Assembly: GCF_000276665.1 (NCBI RefSeq)
Contig: NW_004955476.1
Coordinates: 8,728,478 to 8,792,477 of the forward strand
DNA length: 64,000 bases
DNA from: Chinchilla lanigera
Lineage: Eukaryota; Chordata; Mammalia; Rodentia; Chinchillidae
Direction: 5' to 3'
Shown here: one piece after another, positions 22,446 to 33,695 of the stretch
Layout of the letters: every line of letters begins with the position of its first letter
How positions within the stretch are numbered: position 1 is the stretch's first letter
The notes under the pieces: generated by a model
The model's database searches: none
Told to the model about the DNA's origin: nothing
Seen by the model: only the letters and a program-made list of their open reading frames with translations
Program-made: the position numbers and the translations under genes

Positions 22446-25283
22446 ACAGATTCAGACAGACCTGAGAGTAATCCCATGCGTGGGACAGATTCTTTATGCA
22501 GAGCACCGTGTTTGCACACTGGATACATCGTGGCAGTCTCCACTTTCAGAAAGAAATAGGCTCCCTTTCACTTTTTCATGCGATAAACTAATTCTAGAAG
22601 CGTTTAGGCTTTACAGAAAGTTACAAAAATTGTAGAGGCCCTAATATTTATACCCACATGCAGGTTCTCCTTTGTTAGCGTCTTGCATTGGGACCCTATG
22701 CTTTCATAGCTCTCTTTATTTATGTTTTTTTTTTTAAATGGGCAGTCCCCTCTGCTTTCCTCCAGATCAGAGCACAGTGGGACCTCCGCACTGCAGAAGA
22801 ATAACACGCGATCGCCATCACTTCCACTCACCTGGGCACATGGCCATGAGCAGGCACAGGTCCCAGCCAAGGAGAAGAGCAGTGTCTCAGGGTCACCCAA
22901 GGACACAGGTCTGAACACCTCCATTGCGGGGGATGGGCAGGGGTCTTTGCTTAATTTTGGGTTTTGGTTTGTTTCAAAGTAATCAGAAATCTAGATTTTT
23001 ATGCTAATTATCCCAGCTTTTAGAGATTGGCTCATTTTTGTTTTCCTTCCTCAACTATTACATTGGCCCAACAAAAGAGACACACACCAGCGCCATTTGG
23101 TCTGCAAACTTCCATGTGTGATCTTCCGCTGGACTCACTTCGGTGGCTGAAGCCAAAGTATGAGCAGGGCCGGGCCCTTCTGGAGGCTCTGAGGGGCTGT
23201 TTCACTGGAGTCCTTTCCCATTCCTAGGCCTCCTGTGCCTCCTGGCCTGTGGTCCCAGCTCTACCTCCAGAGCCCACCAACCTCTGATCCTGTCATCACA
23301 GGGTCTCCTCCTCAGACTTGTAAGAAGTGTTCCAATCACAGCTGGCCCATTTGGAGAGTACAGAATCAACTCCCACCTCAAGTCCTTAACTTGATCACAT
23401 CTGTAAGTGCACTTGCCTCATAAGGTAAGATTCACAGGTTCCAGGAAACTAGGTCAAGGTCGCACGCTGAGGTGGCTCATTAATCAGTCGGCCATACTGG
23501 TTTGGAAGCCAGGTTCGCTCCCCAGCATTTATATTAAAGGATTCCCTCTGAGCTCACTCAGCCACACAAGTGTTTTTTGTGGTTCTGTCTCCTTGGCCTC
23601 CTCTCAGAGGGGCCACTTTGGCAAGAATTTGTGAGGCAGTTGTCTAGTGCCCAGAAGCATGCTCATGACAGAAGAAAGGGCAGATTATAAAGAACAAGTG
23701 CTCTCTTTTCATTCCAAAGCTTTCCAACGTCCTTGCTTCCTTTACAGGAAGCACTAAGAACTCACTTCACCAGACAGATTTTCATGCAATCTAGAGGACA
23801 AGCTGGGACACATGCTTCTCTCTAGCAGAATATTACACAACTACGTATAATGTTTCCATTTACTGACACTGGACAGAACATTCATTTGTCACTGTCCCCA
23901 CACGAGGACCTCAGTGATCCACAAGAGAGAGGAGACAGACTGAAAACACAGTCCGGGGTGAGGATCATTAGAAAGATCAACATATCAAGGAAGAAACTTT
24001 GGAAGCCAACAGAGCCATAATCATCTCATTCCTTTAAACAAAATTTTATACCCAATGCTACAGCCATTGACTAATAATCAGGAAAGACCTCTTTTCACTG
24101 GAACCAGGAAGTGGATATCCTCGGCAGTGAGTCCCACACATAAGCAGATTCCCCTTTCTCAGAGAAATATGCTTCTTTTTAACTCACTGCAATGCATTCA
24201 TCACTGCTTTGCAATCTTGACTGCAGCAAGAAAAGTCTCTGAGGCACACAGTTGCATCTCTGGACATCTGGAACTGACACCATGAGTCGAGTTAGTTGAG
24301 CCCTTGTAGCACAGAAATTTGGATGCTGAGACCACTTTTGCAGATAAGATTTTATTGATAATTTTCCACTGTAGACTAGAGATACAGAGAGAACCAGGCT
24401 AGTAAAGAGAGTGCAATCGGGCAACAAAATAATCACACTCAGAGAGAATAAAGATACCCTGAGAGGTCTCATGGCTTTTGCTCCTGAAGTTCAGCCGCCT
24501 TATTGCCCTTGAGTTCCAAGACATCCTCATTTCTTCAAAACATAGTCTTCCCTTAGCTGAGACCAAGTCGGCTCCTGTTACTTGAAACCAAAAGCCATTC
24601 TTGTCCCTGGAGATCTCTCAAAGAGCTTCCCCTGCAGGCTCCCAGCCACTGCTGTCCCACTCAAAGTGTTTTCTACTATCAACTGCACTTGGGTCCCTGT
24701 CCTTTAGGAACTATTTCAGAAAGATGTGACACCGGGCATCTATAAGACATGAGAATACAGAACACCTTAGGCAACACAATTCACACATCAGCTTTGCAGA
24801 AGTGAAATGTTTGGCCTAATTTCTCAAAATAAAGTCATTTCTATGGGTGGATAATTTTCTCATGTCCCAGTTGCTGAATGGTTTCAAGTAAACCTTGAAA
24901 GTTTGCAGGGATTTCAGCCACATCCTTGCTGCTGTCCATATTTTAAGGAATAAAATGAAACTCGATACCTACCTCTTTGGTGCTTTTTCTTATTAAACAA
25001 GTATTGAAAGTATGTACAGACAAATTTGGAGGCAGAAGCCATTTCTTCACATAAAGTTTTATTGGTTTGTTAAATATTTTGTCACTTGCAGATATTTTCA
25101 CCCACAGTACCCTATGTGACCCTCATAATCCTCCATTGGAAAGTACTGGGTAAGATCCTGGATTCCCATGTGAGGATTTCAAATGAGTTAATGATTTAAC
25201 CTAGCAAAATGGCACCAGGTTCTGAGTCCTTAAAGAATAAGCAACAAGTGCAACAACTATTAATATACTGATCACTCTGCATT
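22446..25283. other. Unique sequence, no supported gene
   Basis: Several short frames on both strands have no recognisable domain. A poly-T run lies at about 22724-22735. A tRNA-like phrase at about 23465-23525 is discussed under rejected items. No repeat family was confidently recognised in this 2.8 kb. Confidence 0.35.
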
Positions 25284-25288
25284 GTCAC

Positions 25289-25662
25289 TGTTTTGATTTG
25301 TGTCTTGATGTCCCCTCAAAGCCTCATGCAGTCATGCGACAGGCTTCTAGAGTTTGTGATTAATTCATGATCCAGTGCTGGGGTTATGAGTGTGAGTACT
25401 ACACCGACCCTGGGTGGGTAGCCTGCATACAGTATACAGAAAGGAAAGAGGCTTGTTTGCTGGTTCCCACCGTTTTTGCTCTGGTTGTTTTGCTGTCTTC
25501 CACCGCCAAGAACTGCTCCCCTCTGCCATGTGCCACAGTGGTTTAGAGCCAGCCGAATGTGGACAGAAACCTCCACAAACTGTGAGCTGAATTAACCTTT
25601 CCTTCCTTAATTCTGGGCACCAGATATTTTGACTCAGAAATGAGAGAAAAATAACCAAGACA
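25289..25662 (+). mobile_element. Solo LTR, rodent MaLR-type, intact ends
   Basis: It begins TGTTTTGATTTGTG and ends AACCAAGACA, with an exact 5-bp duplication GTCAC on both sides (25284-25288 and 25663-25667). Its 3' part carries the family signature GAGCCAGCCGAATGTGGAC, then GAAACCTCC and a degenerate polyadenylation zone (GAATTAACCTTTCCTTCC). The same signature recurs in the LTRs at 54698, 55424 and 60269. Length, TG...CA ends and 5-bp duplication fit an ERVL-MaLR LTR. Confidence 0.85.
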
Positions 25663-26002
25663 GTCACTGTCAGCACGTTTCAAGGGTGACATGGTAATTT
25701 TAATCTCTCATAGCAACTCCAGCCACCTACAGCGGCAGCCTGCAAAATGGTACCATGGATTCCAAGACTGCATTTGTAGTCTGCAGAAAGAGGTGCTGTG
25801 TTTGAACACAGGCATCTGAACATAGGTAAGAAAGGAGATATTGGCAACTCGGGTACAGTATTTCTACCCCTACAGTAAATGCTCAATAAATCTTCACAGA
25901 CTCAGGCCAAATGTGTAGACCCAAGACTGAATTCCAAGTTGCCTGAATTTCAATTCCATTCCACCTGGCAGTCTTTACTCCCATCCCTGATATCTAAACC
26001 AG

Positions 26003-26200
26003 AGGTCAAGGGACCAAGGCCCAACAACCAAATGGCCTGCTGCCTGTTTCTGTAAATAAGTTTTCCTTAGAACATGTAGTTATACACCGTTCACAAATGC
26101 TTTCGTGCAACAGTGACACAGCAGTGTCACAGTATAGATGGGTGGCCCACAAGGACTACAGTACTCACCACCTAGCCCTTTACTGAAAAACTTTCATGAA
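26003..26200. mobile_element. hAT-Charlie-like non-autonomous DNA transposon fragment
   Basis: It contains CAAATGGCCTGCTGCCTGTTTCTGTAAATAAGTTTTCC followed by GGTGGCCCACAAGGACTACAG and TAGCCCTTTACTGAAAAACTTTC. This is the order of the widespread mammalian element with 'GCCTGTTTTTGTAAATAAAG' and 'GGCCCTTTACAGAAAAAG'. The related copy at 55895 preserves the distal part better. Exact family not named. Confidence 0.65.
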
Positions 26201-28514
26201 CACTACTCCAAAACTAAATCAGAGAAACTCAGAGGAGCTAAAATGAGACGAGTCTTACCCTGTCTTTCCTGTTTCATAGAAGAAGTTACCCAAACTTGTA
26301 CTTCAGTGAGCAGACTGGAGTGTACCTGGCCACCACGAAACATCATTTTGTTCTTATTAGGGTGTGTAGTAGATATACAGGTCAATGGGATTCATTACAC
26401 ACATACATGTAACAGTGTTCAATCATTTTCACCCTATCACCCCTATTCTCCTCCTCTTCTCTAACAGTTCTCTTTCTCCCTCTCTCTTTCTCTCTCTGTC
26501 TCATTCCCTCCCTCTCTCCTTCTTTCCCTCCCTGTCTCTCAGAAAGAAAACATGTGCTAAGTATTCCACGATAAAGCAGGTGAGTGAGTTTTCCTTATTG
26601 AGCTGTTCATGGGTTGGCATTTAGAAAAGGAGCAACTCTATTATGAATTAAAGACTTTATTCACTTGTGCCTAAGATGATTAATTCATTCAAAGGTAAAA
26701 GATAATACAATACAAAATGAGCACTAAAAGAATTACAACCTGCTGTAAACTCCTATTCACCCGAAATTCAGTCAACCAGAGAATCATAACTTTTATTTTC
26801 CTCTTTGGGGGGCAACTCTTACACCAAGACTGGTTAATGAACTTAACCATTAACAAAAGAATCAGCATTCAGCACACGCACTCCAAATAAAGGAAAATGA
26901 TTTTATAATGACAACACTAAATGGCAACGTACAAGAAAAGTTTAGTAACTTGTGAGAGTTAGAGGTTGATATTAAGTTGAGCACAATTAATTAGCCAAGC
27001 TTTCCAAGTCTTGAACACACAGGAGAAGAGTACCTTGGGTTTATCTTACAGTTTTTTGACTTGATGCAGTACTAAAAGAGTGAAGCCCAGGATAGAAAGA
27101 AATAAAATGCTTTCAGGTTAGTTCGCTCTGCCCAATAAGAGCATTGGTTACAATGCTACACAATATGGCACTCACAGAGCTGGTAATTAAACATTCACGG
27201 TAATTTATATGGAGACCCAGCTGCTGCAGAACTCATGGTCCATCCCCCTTCTGTGTGGAGGAAGAAGACACAGTCTGGTTGGGCCCTAACCTATGATCAA
27301 AGTGTGCCATCAGACTACAGACTGGAGTACTTTACTCAAGGACACATGAAGATTCGGGCTGGGAAGTCATGTCGTAAACAGGTCATCACTCCAAGGTCCT
27401 GACCAAACAGCCCAGGTACTGGACTTGCACGGTGAACAGGAAGAATTAAGAACACCTAGAAAAGAGAGGATGGCTGAGGAAGTAATAGAAAGATGGACTG
27501 AATTCATATGTAAGACCATTTCATTCATTTGTACAATTAACAAAAACTTATGAAATGCCTAACATTGGACATAATATTCCCTCTTCCACTTCCAAAACAG
27601 CAACCAATGGAAAGATAAGTGCAAGAGTCAGACAGAAATCCAAGCATCACTTGTGCTATTAATAAAGCTACTTAGAAAATTTGACTATAGGCCTATAAGA
27701 ACCTACTATAAACTCCTACTATAAAGTATTAATATTTCCCCAAAGTAAGTGGACTGTGTCTTGGTCAATGGCCTGACTGGTCTACCTCAGGTGTTACTCC
27801 AGGAAAGATCCCTCCTCACATGGTAGAAGGCAGACTGGAATGCGGATGACTTGCCGGCTCCGAGAGGAGGAGAGACAGGGGTCTAAGATGAACGTTACAG
27901 TAACTCCCCAACCTAGGAACATTCACATTGTAACTTGCAAAGATATGAAGGGACCTCACATTACAAACATTCGTTGATGCAAACAAATCGTGGAAGTACC
28001 TCACATGTCTACCTTCCCGTTTTAAGGTAACTATAGAAGTAGAAATAGTTCATTCACAGAATGTCTGTGCCCTGGCTTTTTTATGCTTTACTTTGCATAT
28101 GTGTGTCAAATGTGCATAAGACCCACTCTGTTGGACTTACAAACTCATTTGTAGGTTGGAGACTTACTGTATCAGATTATTTTAGCAGAACACCAATCAG
28201 AGAAGTCATTTTATTTCTGAAATGGGGAGAACTAAGCAAGAAATACAGAATCCTGAATTCCCCTCCATTCGCACCTTACAGGTGTGCCAGCGCTCTCTTA
28301 AGTGCCAGGATGTAAGTGTGAACAAGCCGGACAAAGGCTAAATTCCCATGGAGCTTACAGTCCAGTAAGAGAAGACATGGAAACTCACAATGTGGTATCA
28401 GCGAGTGAGGAATACTGGAGAAGAAAATACAGTACAGACTATGTTGGGTTGCTCGAAATTTGGGAGCAAATCAGTCCACCCCCAAGGTACATGCATATTG
28501 CTTTTCTGAGTGAA
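26201..28514. other. Mostly unique AT-rich sequence
   Basis: A pyrimidine-rich (CT/CCCT) low-complexity tract lies at about 26455-26545. The rest shows no recognised repeat, gene or RNA. Short frames at 28061-28315 and 28302-28565 have no domain. Confidence 0.35.
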
Positions 28515-28885
28515 CAATACTATGTCCTGCCCTTTGAATCCAGACAGGCCTGTGACTTCCTTTGACCAACAGAATGCAGTGGAAGTGACATTCCAGGCTC
28601 TTCCAACAGGGCTTAAGAGAACCTTGTGTGTCTCAGATCACAGCTGCACACTGTAACAAAGTTCAAACCAAACTCCCGAATGAGAAAGGCCACATGGAGG
28701 AGGCCGCAGCAACACGAGGCCACCTGCACATTTCTGTTCCAACAAGCTCCCAGAGGTATGGGGCCACCAAGGGAGCAAGAACTCCCCAAGGGAGTCTGTA
28801 AGTCCACAGTAATAAATTCTTGCTTAAGCCATTGCATATTGAGGTGATGTTTACTTAAAAGTAGGACCCTAAAACAGAGACTGAT
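28515..28885 (+). mobile_element. MLT1-like (ERVL-MaLR) LTR fragment
   Basis: Sense-strand features: a GTGACTTCCTTTGACCAACAGAATG start, AGTGGAAGTGACATTCCAGG, GCTTAAGAGAACC, AAAGGCCACATGGAGGAGG, and a 3' end with AATAAATTCTTGCTTAAGCC. The closing TTAAGCCA motif after AATAAA is typical of MLT LTR ends. Confidence 0.6.
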
Positions 28886-29373
28886 TTTTTGTAGGGAAAG
28901 GTCATTTCCACTTGTGGTCAGGGAGGTGTTTGAACCCAGGGAGAAGGGCCACAGCCCTGTCTGTCTGTGGCAGAGCACACCAGGAGGAACAGCCGGCAGG
29001 TGAAAAGGCACCACCCGGGTGTGCCTAAGCAACACTAAGCAGCCTGACGTTACCACAGCGGAAAGAGAGAACCTGAGTGCAGATGGGCCAGAGTCAAGGT
29101 GTGCTTGAAAGCCTGAGTGAGGAGTTTGTATTTTCTTTTAAGAACACTGGGAGTTCCGAAGCAAACAGTGATGCAAAGCAACTTGTGTTTTAAAGAAATC
29201 ATTCTGGTCGTTGTGTAAAGAATAGACAGAAATAGTGCAAAAGTCCCATTGGGGAAACCAGCCTGGAATCTTGCAGAGGGAACACCAAGGCTTGTGGTAG
29301 CTTACAACCCTTGTTCAGAATACTATAAAATTCAACCATTTCAAGTGAACAATTTGGTGAATGTTTGTGAATA

Positions 29374-29913
29374 TGCAAGGTGTGATAAAAAAATAGGGTG
29401 TGTGTTTGAATTAAATTTATCACAGAAAAGACACATGGTCATTAATCCTCCTCAAAATACTCTCTCTCACTTTGAACGTCCTTATCCCATTGTTCTTACC
29501 ACTTTCTGAAGCAGCTCTGGGTGGGTTCTTTTATGAGTGTCTAGTTTTGCTGAGGTGACTGCTTCAGTGCCCTGAATTGATTCATAATGTTTACCTTTTA
29601 TGGTCATTTTGACTTTAGAGAAAAGTGAGAAGTTGCAGGATAGCAGGTCCAGACAGTAAGGTAGAGCACGACACTTTGATGCTTTCTGAGCCCGCCTTTC
29701 TGATGGATACCACTGGGAAGCAGAATTCACTGAATTTTTAATCATACTTCATGAAGACAATCTTGAAACAGAACTACTTGAGAAAGTGACAGGAATGATG
29801 GGATAAGTGTTTAAAGTGACGGGGAGCGACTTGAGAGGATTAATGACAATGTGTCTTTTACTGGTATAAGTTTTTAAATTTAAATGTCAGGCATGTATTT
29901 TGATCATATCTCA
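29374..29913. mobile_element. Mariner-like fold-back element with two 3' halves
   Basis: TA dinucleotides flank both ends (29372-29373 and 29914-29915). The left end (TGCAAGGTGTGATAAAAAA) and the reverse complement of the right end (TGAGATATGATCAAAATAC) form related inverted terminal repeats. On the minus strand, 29745 down to about 29440 decodes a decayed transposase segment (CNFSLFSKVKMTIKGKHYES) that continues through HPELLQKVVRTMG to the 3' terminus. On the plus strand, from about 29750, a second copy of the C-terminal part runs to the other terminus. The element is therefore nearly palindromic, with 3' ends at both sides. It is non-functional. Confidence 0.8.
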
Positions 29914-29974
29914 TATATAGTCACACAAAGCTCACCACAATGGGACTTTAGCATGCTTGCATTACCCTAGTTTT

Positions 29975-30450
29975 TGCCTTAATCTGTTTGTGCTGCTATA
30001 ACAAAATACCTGTGACTGAGTAGCTTATAAACAATAGAAATTTGTTTCTCACAGTTCTGGACCTGGGAAGCTCTAGGCCAATGGCCTGGCAGGTTGGTAC
30101 CTGGTGAGGGAAGACCCTTGCTTCCAAAATGGTGCCATGTTTCCAAGATGGCCTCATATGGTGGAAGGACAGAAGAGGCAAAGTCACCCTTAGGGCCCAC
30201 TTATAAGATACTGATTTTGGGGGGCTGGGGATTTAGCTCAGCAGCAAAGCAACTGCCTGGCAAGTGCAAGGTCATGAGTTCGATCCCTGGTACTGGAAGA
30301 AAAACCAAAAAAAAAGATATTGATTTTTTTCACAAAAACAGAGTTTTCGAGATTCACCCAGCCTCTATGGGCTCCACCCCCTAATACTGTTGCACTGGGC
30401 ATTAATTTTTAATATGAGTTTTGGAAAACATTCAGATCATTACAGTTCTT
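29975..30450 (-). mobile_element. MLT1-type LTR, antisense, interrupted by an ID SINE
   Basis: The plus strand reads the reverse LTR: CTTAATCTGTTTGTGCTGC, TATAACAAAATACCTGTGAC, AACAATAGAAATTTGTTTCTCACAGTTCTGG, then AGGGCCCACTTATAAGATAC. After the SINE at 30219-30315 it resumes with the duplicated AGATATTGATTTT and continues to GGGCATTAATTTTTAATATGAG. It is decayed but continuous. Confidence 0.8.
30219..30315 (+). mobile_element. Young ID-type SINE inserted in the MLT1 LTR
   Basis: It contains GGGGCTGGGGATTTAGCTCA, box A with GCAGCAAAGC, box B GAGTTCGATCCC and a GGTACTGG end before an A-rich tail. The target duplication is AGATACTGATTTTG on the left and AGATATTGATTTTT on the right. It dates later than the host LTR. 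Confidence 0.95.
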
Positions 30451-30569
30451 CAACCCCCTTTTACATTCAAACCCTAAGCCCATTCATGGTCCAAAGCAAC
30501 TGTCCTATTCCATTTATTTGTAAAAGTAACTAAATACTGTCTGTACTTGTAGCTTTGCCTTTACTTTTT

Positions 30570-31890
30570 CCAGCAACCTTATATGAGTGGAATCATACAA
30601 AATGTGGTCTTTTTGGCCTGGCTCCCATTCAGCATGATGGACTTGAGGTTCATCTGTGTTGTGTGTATCACTAGTCTATTGTTTTCATGGCTGGGTAGTA
30701 TTCCACTGTGCATCATATACCACATTTTGTTTGCCCACTCACCACTGAATAGGTTTTGGGTTATTGCTAGTTTGGGACTGTTATGAACCATTCTGCTACA
30801 AATATTTATGGACAATCCCTTATGTGAACATGGGTTTGCATTTGTCTAGGTAATTGTCTAGGTAACTGGATATTTATGTGACACTATGCTTAATAAAAAA
30901 GAACTGTCAAACTCTTTCCTAAGATGGCTGCATCATTTTATAGTCCTGGTGTTACTGGAGATCTGGGGTTCATGGACTCCTGCTAAAGATCCTTTCTAGG
31001 TTCTTGTAGTCTTGAACAAGGAATTGGTCAAGACAAGCACAAAATGTAGAAAGGTATTACAGTTATTAAAGGTAGGAAAAACATATACTCTGCAGAGTGA
31101 AAAATGGGCCGCTGAAAGAACTTACAGTGGCCACAAGGTTAAGGGCAGCTGTTAGATGGAGACTGCCCAATCAAAAACCCTCCTTGATCTCAGGTCAGAA
31201 GAATTGAAGACAACATTTTCTGATTGGTCCCTGTGCAGGTCTTGGGATCTGTTTGTCTTCATGTGTCCTGTATTTCCATGATTGATCAGACACAACCACT
31301 TGCCCAGCCAGCTGGCCATGCCCTAATCTCTTGCCTCACTACCAGCTATGAAAGAAAGATCCATTTTTTCCTACAGTTCCATCAACACTTAGTACTGTCT
31401 GTCATTTTTAGTTTTAGTCAGTTCAAGTAGGTATGCTGTGGTATTTGAGTGTGGTTTTAACTAACATTTTCCTGCTGACTAATGATGTATGTTCTTATTG
31501 CTTTCATATACTGTGGAGAAGTATACATTCAAATATCTTGCTCATCATTTTAAATTATAAGAGGTCTTTTTATGTTCTGAATGCATGTCTTTCACCAAAT
31601 GTATATTGTGAAAATATTTCCTCCCAGTCTTGGGAGTATTTTTTTAATTAATGGAATCTTTTGAAGAGCAAACATTGTAAATTTTCAAGTCCAATTTTCT
31701 TTTGTTTATGGCTTCCTTTCATGTTATATATAAGAAATTTTTGCCTAGCTCAAGTTCACAAGAATTTTCCACTATATTTTCTTCTAGAAATTTTATAGCT
31801 TAAGCATAATGTTTGTATCTATAAACCATTCCATTGGAGGCATTTTATGTGTTGCTAGATCTCATTTTGGGGGCACATTGCTTATTTTAA
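30570..31890 (-). mobile_element. Ancient L1 (L1M) 3' region, antisense, with an insertion
   Basis: The plus strand is the reverse of the L1 ORF2 end: TTCATCTGTGTTGTGTGTATC, ATGGCTGGGTAGTATTCCACTG, ATACCACATTTTGTTTGCCC, GGTTATTGCTAGTTTGGGAC, then AACTGTCAAACTCTTTCCTAAGATGGCTG. It resumes at about 31368 (CATCAACACTTAGTACTGTC, TGACTAATGATG, AAAATATTTCCTCCCAGTCTTGGG, TTTTCTTCTAGAAATTTTATAG). The L1 path is broken by unrelated DNA at about 30952-31367. Confidence 0.8.
30952..31367. mobile_element. Unclassified insertion inside L1, LTR-like
   Basis: About 415 bp replaces the short L1 segment expected between the TGGCTGCATCATTTTATAGTCC and CATCAACACTTAG blocks. It contains a CCAAT-type box (GATTGGTCCC) and no L1 homology. 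Length and position suggest a solo LTR, but I could not identify TG...CA ends with a convincing duplication. Confidence 0.35.
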
Positions 31891-32769
31891 AGAGTCTGAA
31901 ATTTGTAGATTAAAATTTCTTCTATAACTCAAAAACTAATAGATAGTCTTTCAAAAAGGAGATATTTATCATTTTTCCATCATTCTATCTTGGCCAAGAC
32001 TGCATTGTTGCCTGAGTCTGGCAACATTTACTCTATGAAAGGCATGTGAAAACCGTCTCACACCCTCCACCCAAATCTTGGTGCTGTGGAAGAGAAGAAC
32101 ATAGGGTAAAGACTGCCCTTCCCTCTCCTGCTATCCCTTTTCTGCAGGAGAAGAACTGTCAGAATAACACTGCTGAGCTACTTTTGCTCTGTCGGTTGTC
32201 CACCAGTGAACAGTGAGGCCCCTGTGGGACATACTGCCTTTGCCTCCTCTTGTCAGGAGGTGGCTCACACGCAGGGAATGCGTGTTCTCTGCTATGCAGT
32301 CCACAGGACTTAAGAAGGGCCCCTTCCTGGAACTCAGGGTTCCAAAGCCACCTGTGACTGGTGGGCAACCTTCTCCACAAGCAGTGAGAAGCTCACTCAG
32401 CCATGCCCTGCAGAATCTCAGCTTTATCCATGATGAGGGTAATATTTTGCCTCCATTTGCTGAATCTTTTGTCTGGTTTGTCACTTTGTTGAAAACACAA
32501 ACGAGGATCAAGGCTTTTATTTGTTGGAACATCTGCACATTTCCCCCGATCCCCTATCCTATGGGTTTACTGACACAGTCTCTCTGATTATGTAAATCCT
32601 TCTTTCTCTCTCATCTTTATCAGATAAAGAATTCATTTTGATAGACAGTGGACTTTTTGTGTATAAAAATATTTCAAAATTTCAGACTATTTAGAAGTTA
32701 CAGACATACAAAGGAATACTAAGATTATTCTTTTCTTCCACCCTTTAGCACTGTGTGATACAAAACTGT

Positions 32770-32960
32770 AGCCATTTACTCTATTTAAATTTAGATCAAT
32801 TGTAATTAAGTTGAATTAAAAATCCAGTGCCTCATTCACACTACCGACATTTCATGCAATCAGTAGCCACATGCAGCTAGTGAGTATTCTATCATGCCAT
32901 AAAAGTTCACAGCTTTTCCATTATCACAAGAAATTCTATTGGATAATACGCCTCTAAAGA
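32770..32960. mobile_element. Ancient non-autonomous DNA transposon fragment
   Basis: It carries TCCAGTGCCTCATTCACACTAC, GACATTTCATGCAATCAGTAGCC, ACATGCAGCTAGTGAGTATTC and AGAAATTCTATTGGATAATAC. This is the order of the abundant mammalian element ending '...GTGGCTACCATATTGGACAG'. It appears related to the copy at 62254-62574 but is more decayed. Confidence 0.55.
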
Positions 32961-33009
32961 AAATTTGGTATTCAATATAGGATTCAACATTAAATAATCT
33001 ATTATACAT

Positions 33010-33325
33010 ACTGTGTCTCTTAATATCCAGAGGGATTTTGTCCCAAGACCCCTGTATATGACAAAATCTATGAGTGCTCAGATCCCTGTGTAAGGCATAG
33101 TATTGCACAGATCCTATAAACATCCTTGCTTTGCTTTAAACCATCTCTAGGTTACTTATAATACCTAATATGATGGAAATGCTATGTCATTGGTTGTTGA
33201 CTGCATTATTTGAGAATGACACGAAAAAAGTCTGTGTATGTTAGCAGAGATGCAATTTTTTCTGAAACTTTTTGATACTCAGGTGAAACCTATAGGTGTA
33301 GAGCCCTAGGTATAGAGGGTTTATA
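33010..33325. mobile_element. MER2 (TcMar-Tigger) non-autonomous DNA transposon
   Basis: The series TATCCAGAGGGATTTTGTCCC, AGACCCCTGTATATGACAAAATC, TACTTATAATACCTAATATG, GGAAATGCTATGTCAT, GTCTGTGTATGTTAGCAGAG and GATGCAATTTTTTCTG follows the MER2 consensus block by block and is nearly full length. The TA-rich tract at 33319-33340 adjoins the right end. Confidence 0.85.
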
Positions 33326-33537
33326 TATATATATATAAACACATATGTGCATACCGTACACATATATAGGATCAAATGTGCATACTGTTCGTAACCTTAC
33401 ATTTCACTTAATTTTTCATCTCTTACATTCACTCTTTACTATAACTTTTTTAGTGACTGCACATTTCTGTTATGGATTGAGGGAACCACATTTTCCATAA
33501 CCAGATGCTAGACCCAGCTTTTATTGCCCAATTTCTT

Positions 33538-33539
<2 letters not shown>

Positions 33540-33580
<41 letters not shown>

Positions 33581-33682
33581 TTGTTGTTGTTGTTGTTGTT
33601 TTTCTCCGGTACCGGGAACTGAACTCACGACCTTGCGCTTGCCAGGCAGGCGCTTTTGCCACTGAGCTAAATCCCCAGCGCC
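33540..33682 (-). mobile_element. Young ID-type SINE, antisense, with very long tail
   Basis: The reverse complement gives GCTGGGGATTTAGCTCAGTG, box A, box B GTGAGTTCAGTTCCC and GGTACCGG, then (CAA)n and a pure A run of about 38. The exact 13-bp target duplication is CCCAATTTCTTTC (33527-33539 and 33683-33695). The long uninterrupted tail suggests a recent insertion or tail expansion. Confidence 0.95.
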
Positions 33683-33695
33683 CCCAATTTCTTTC

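Noticed and set aside
23459..23535. tRNA gene or SINE-like phrase (GAGGTGGCTCATTAATCAG ... GGTTCGCTCCCCAGC)
   Set aside because: A box B-like GTTCG block is present, but I could not form a cloverleaf, a tail or a flanking duplication. It is left unannotated.
29975..30187. Minus-strand short frames in 29.98-30.20 kb as coding
   Set aside because: They fall wholly within an antisense MLT1 LTR.
16896..33682. ID elements as true tRNA genes
   Set aside because: They carry Pol III boxes but have A tails and target-site duplications, and lack a proper anticodon arm, so they are retroposons.
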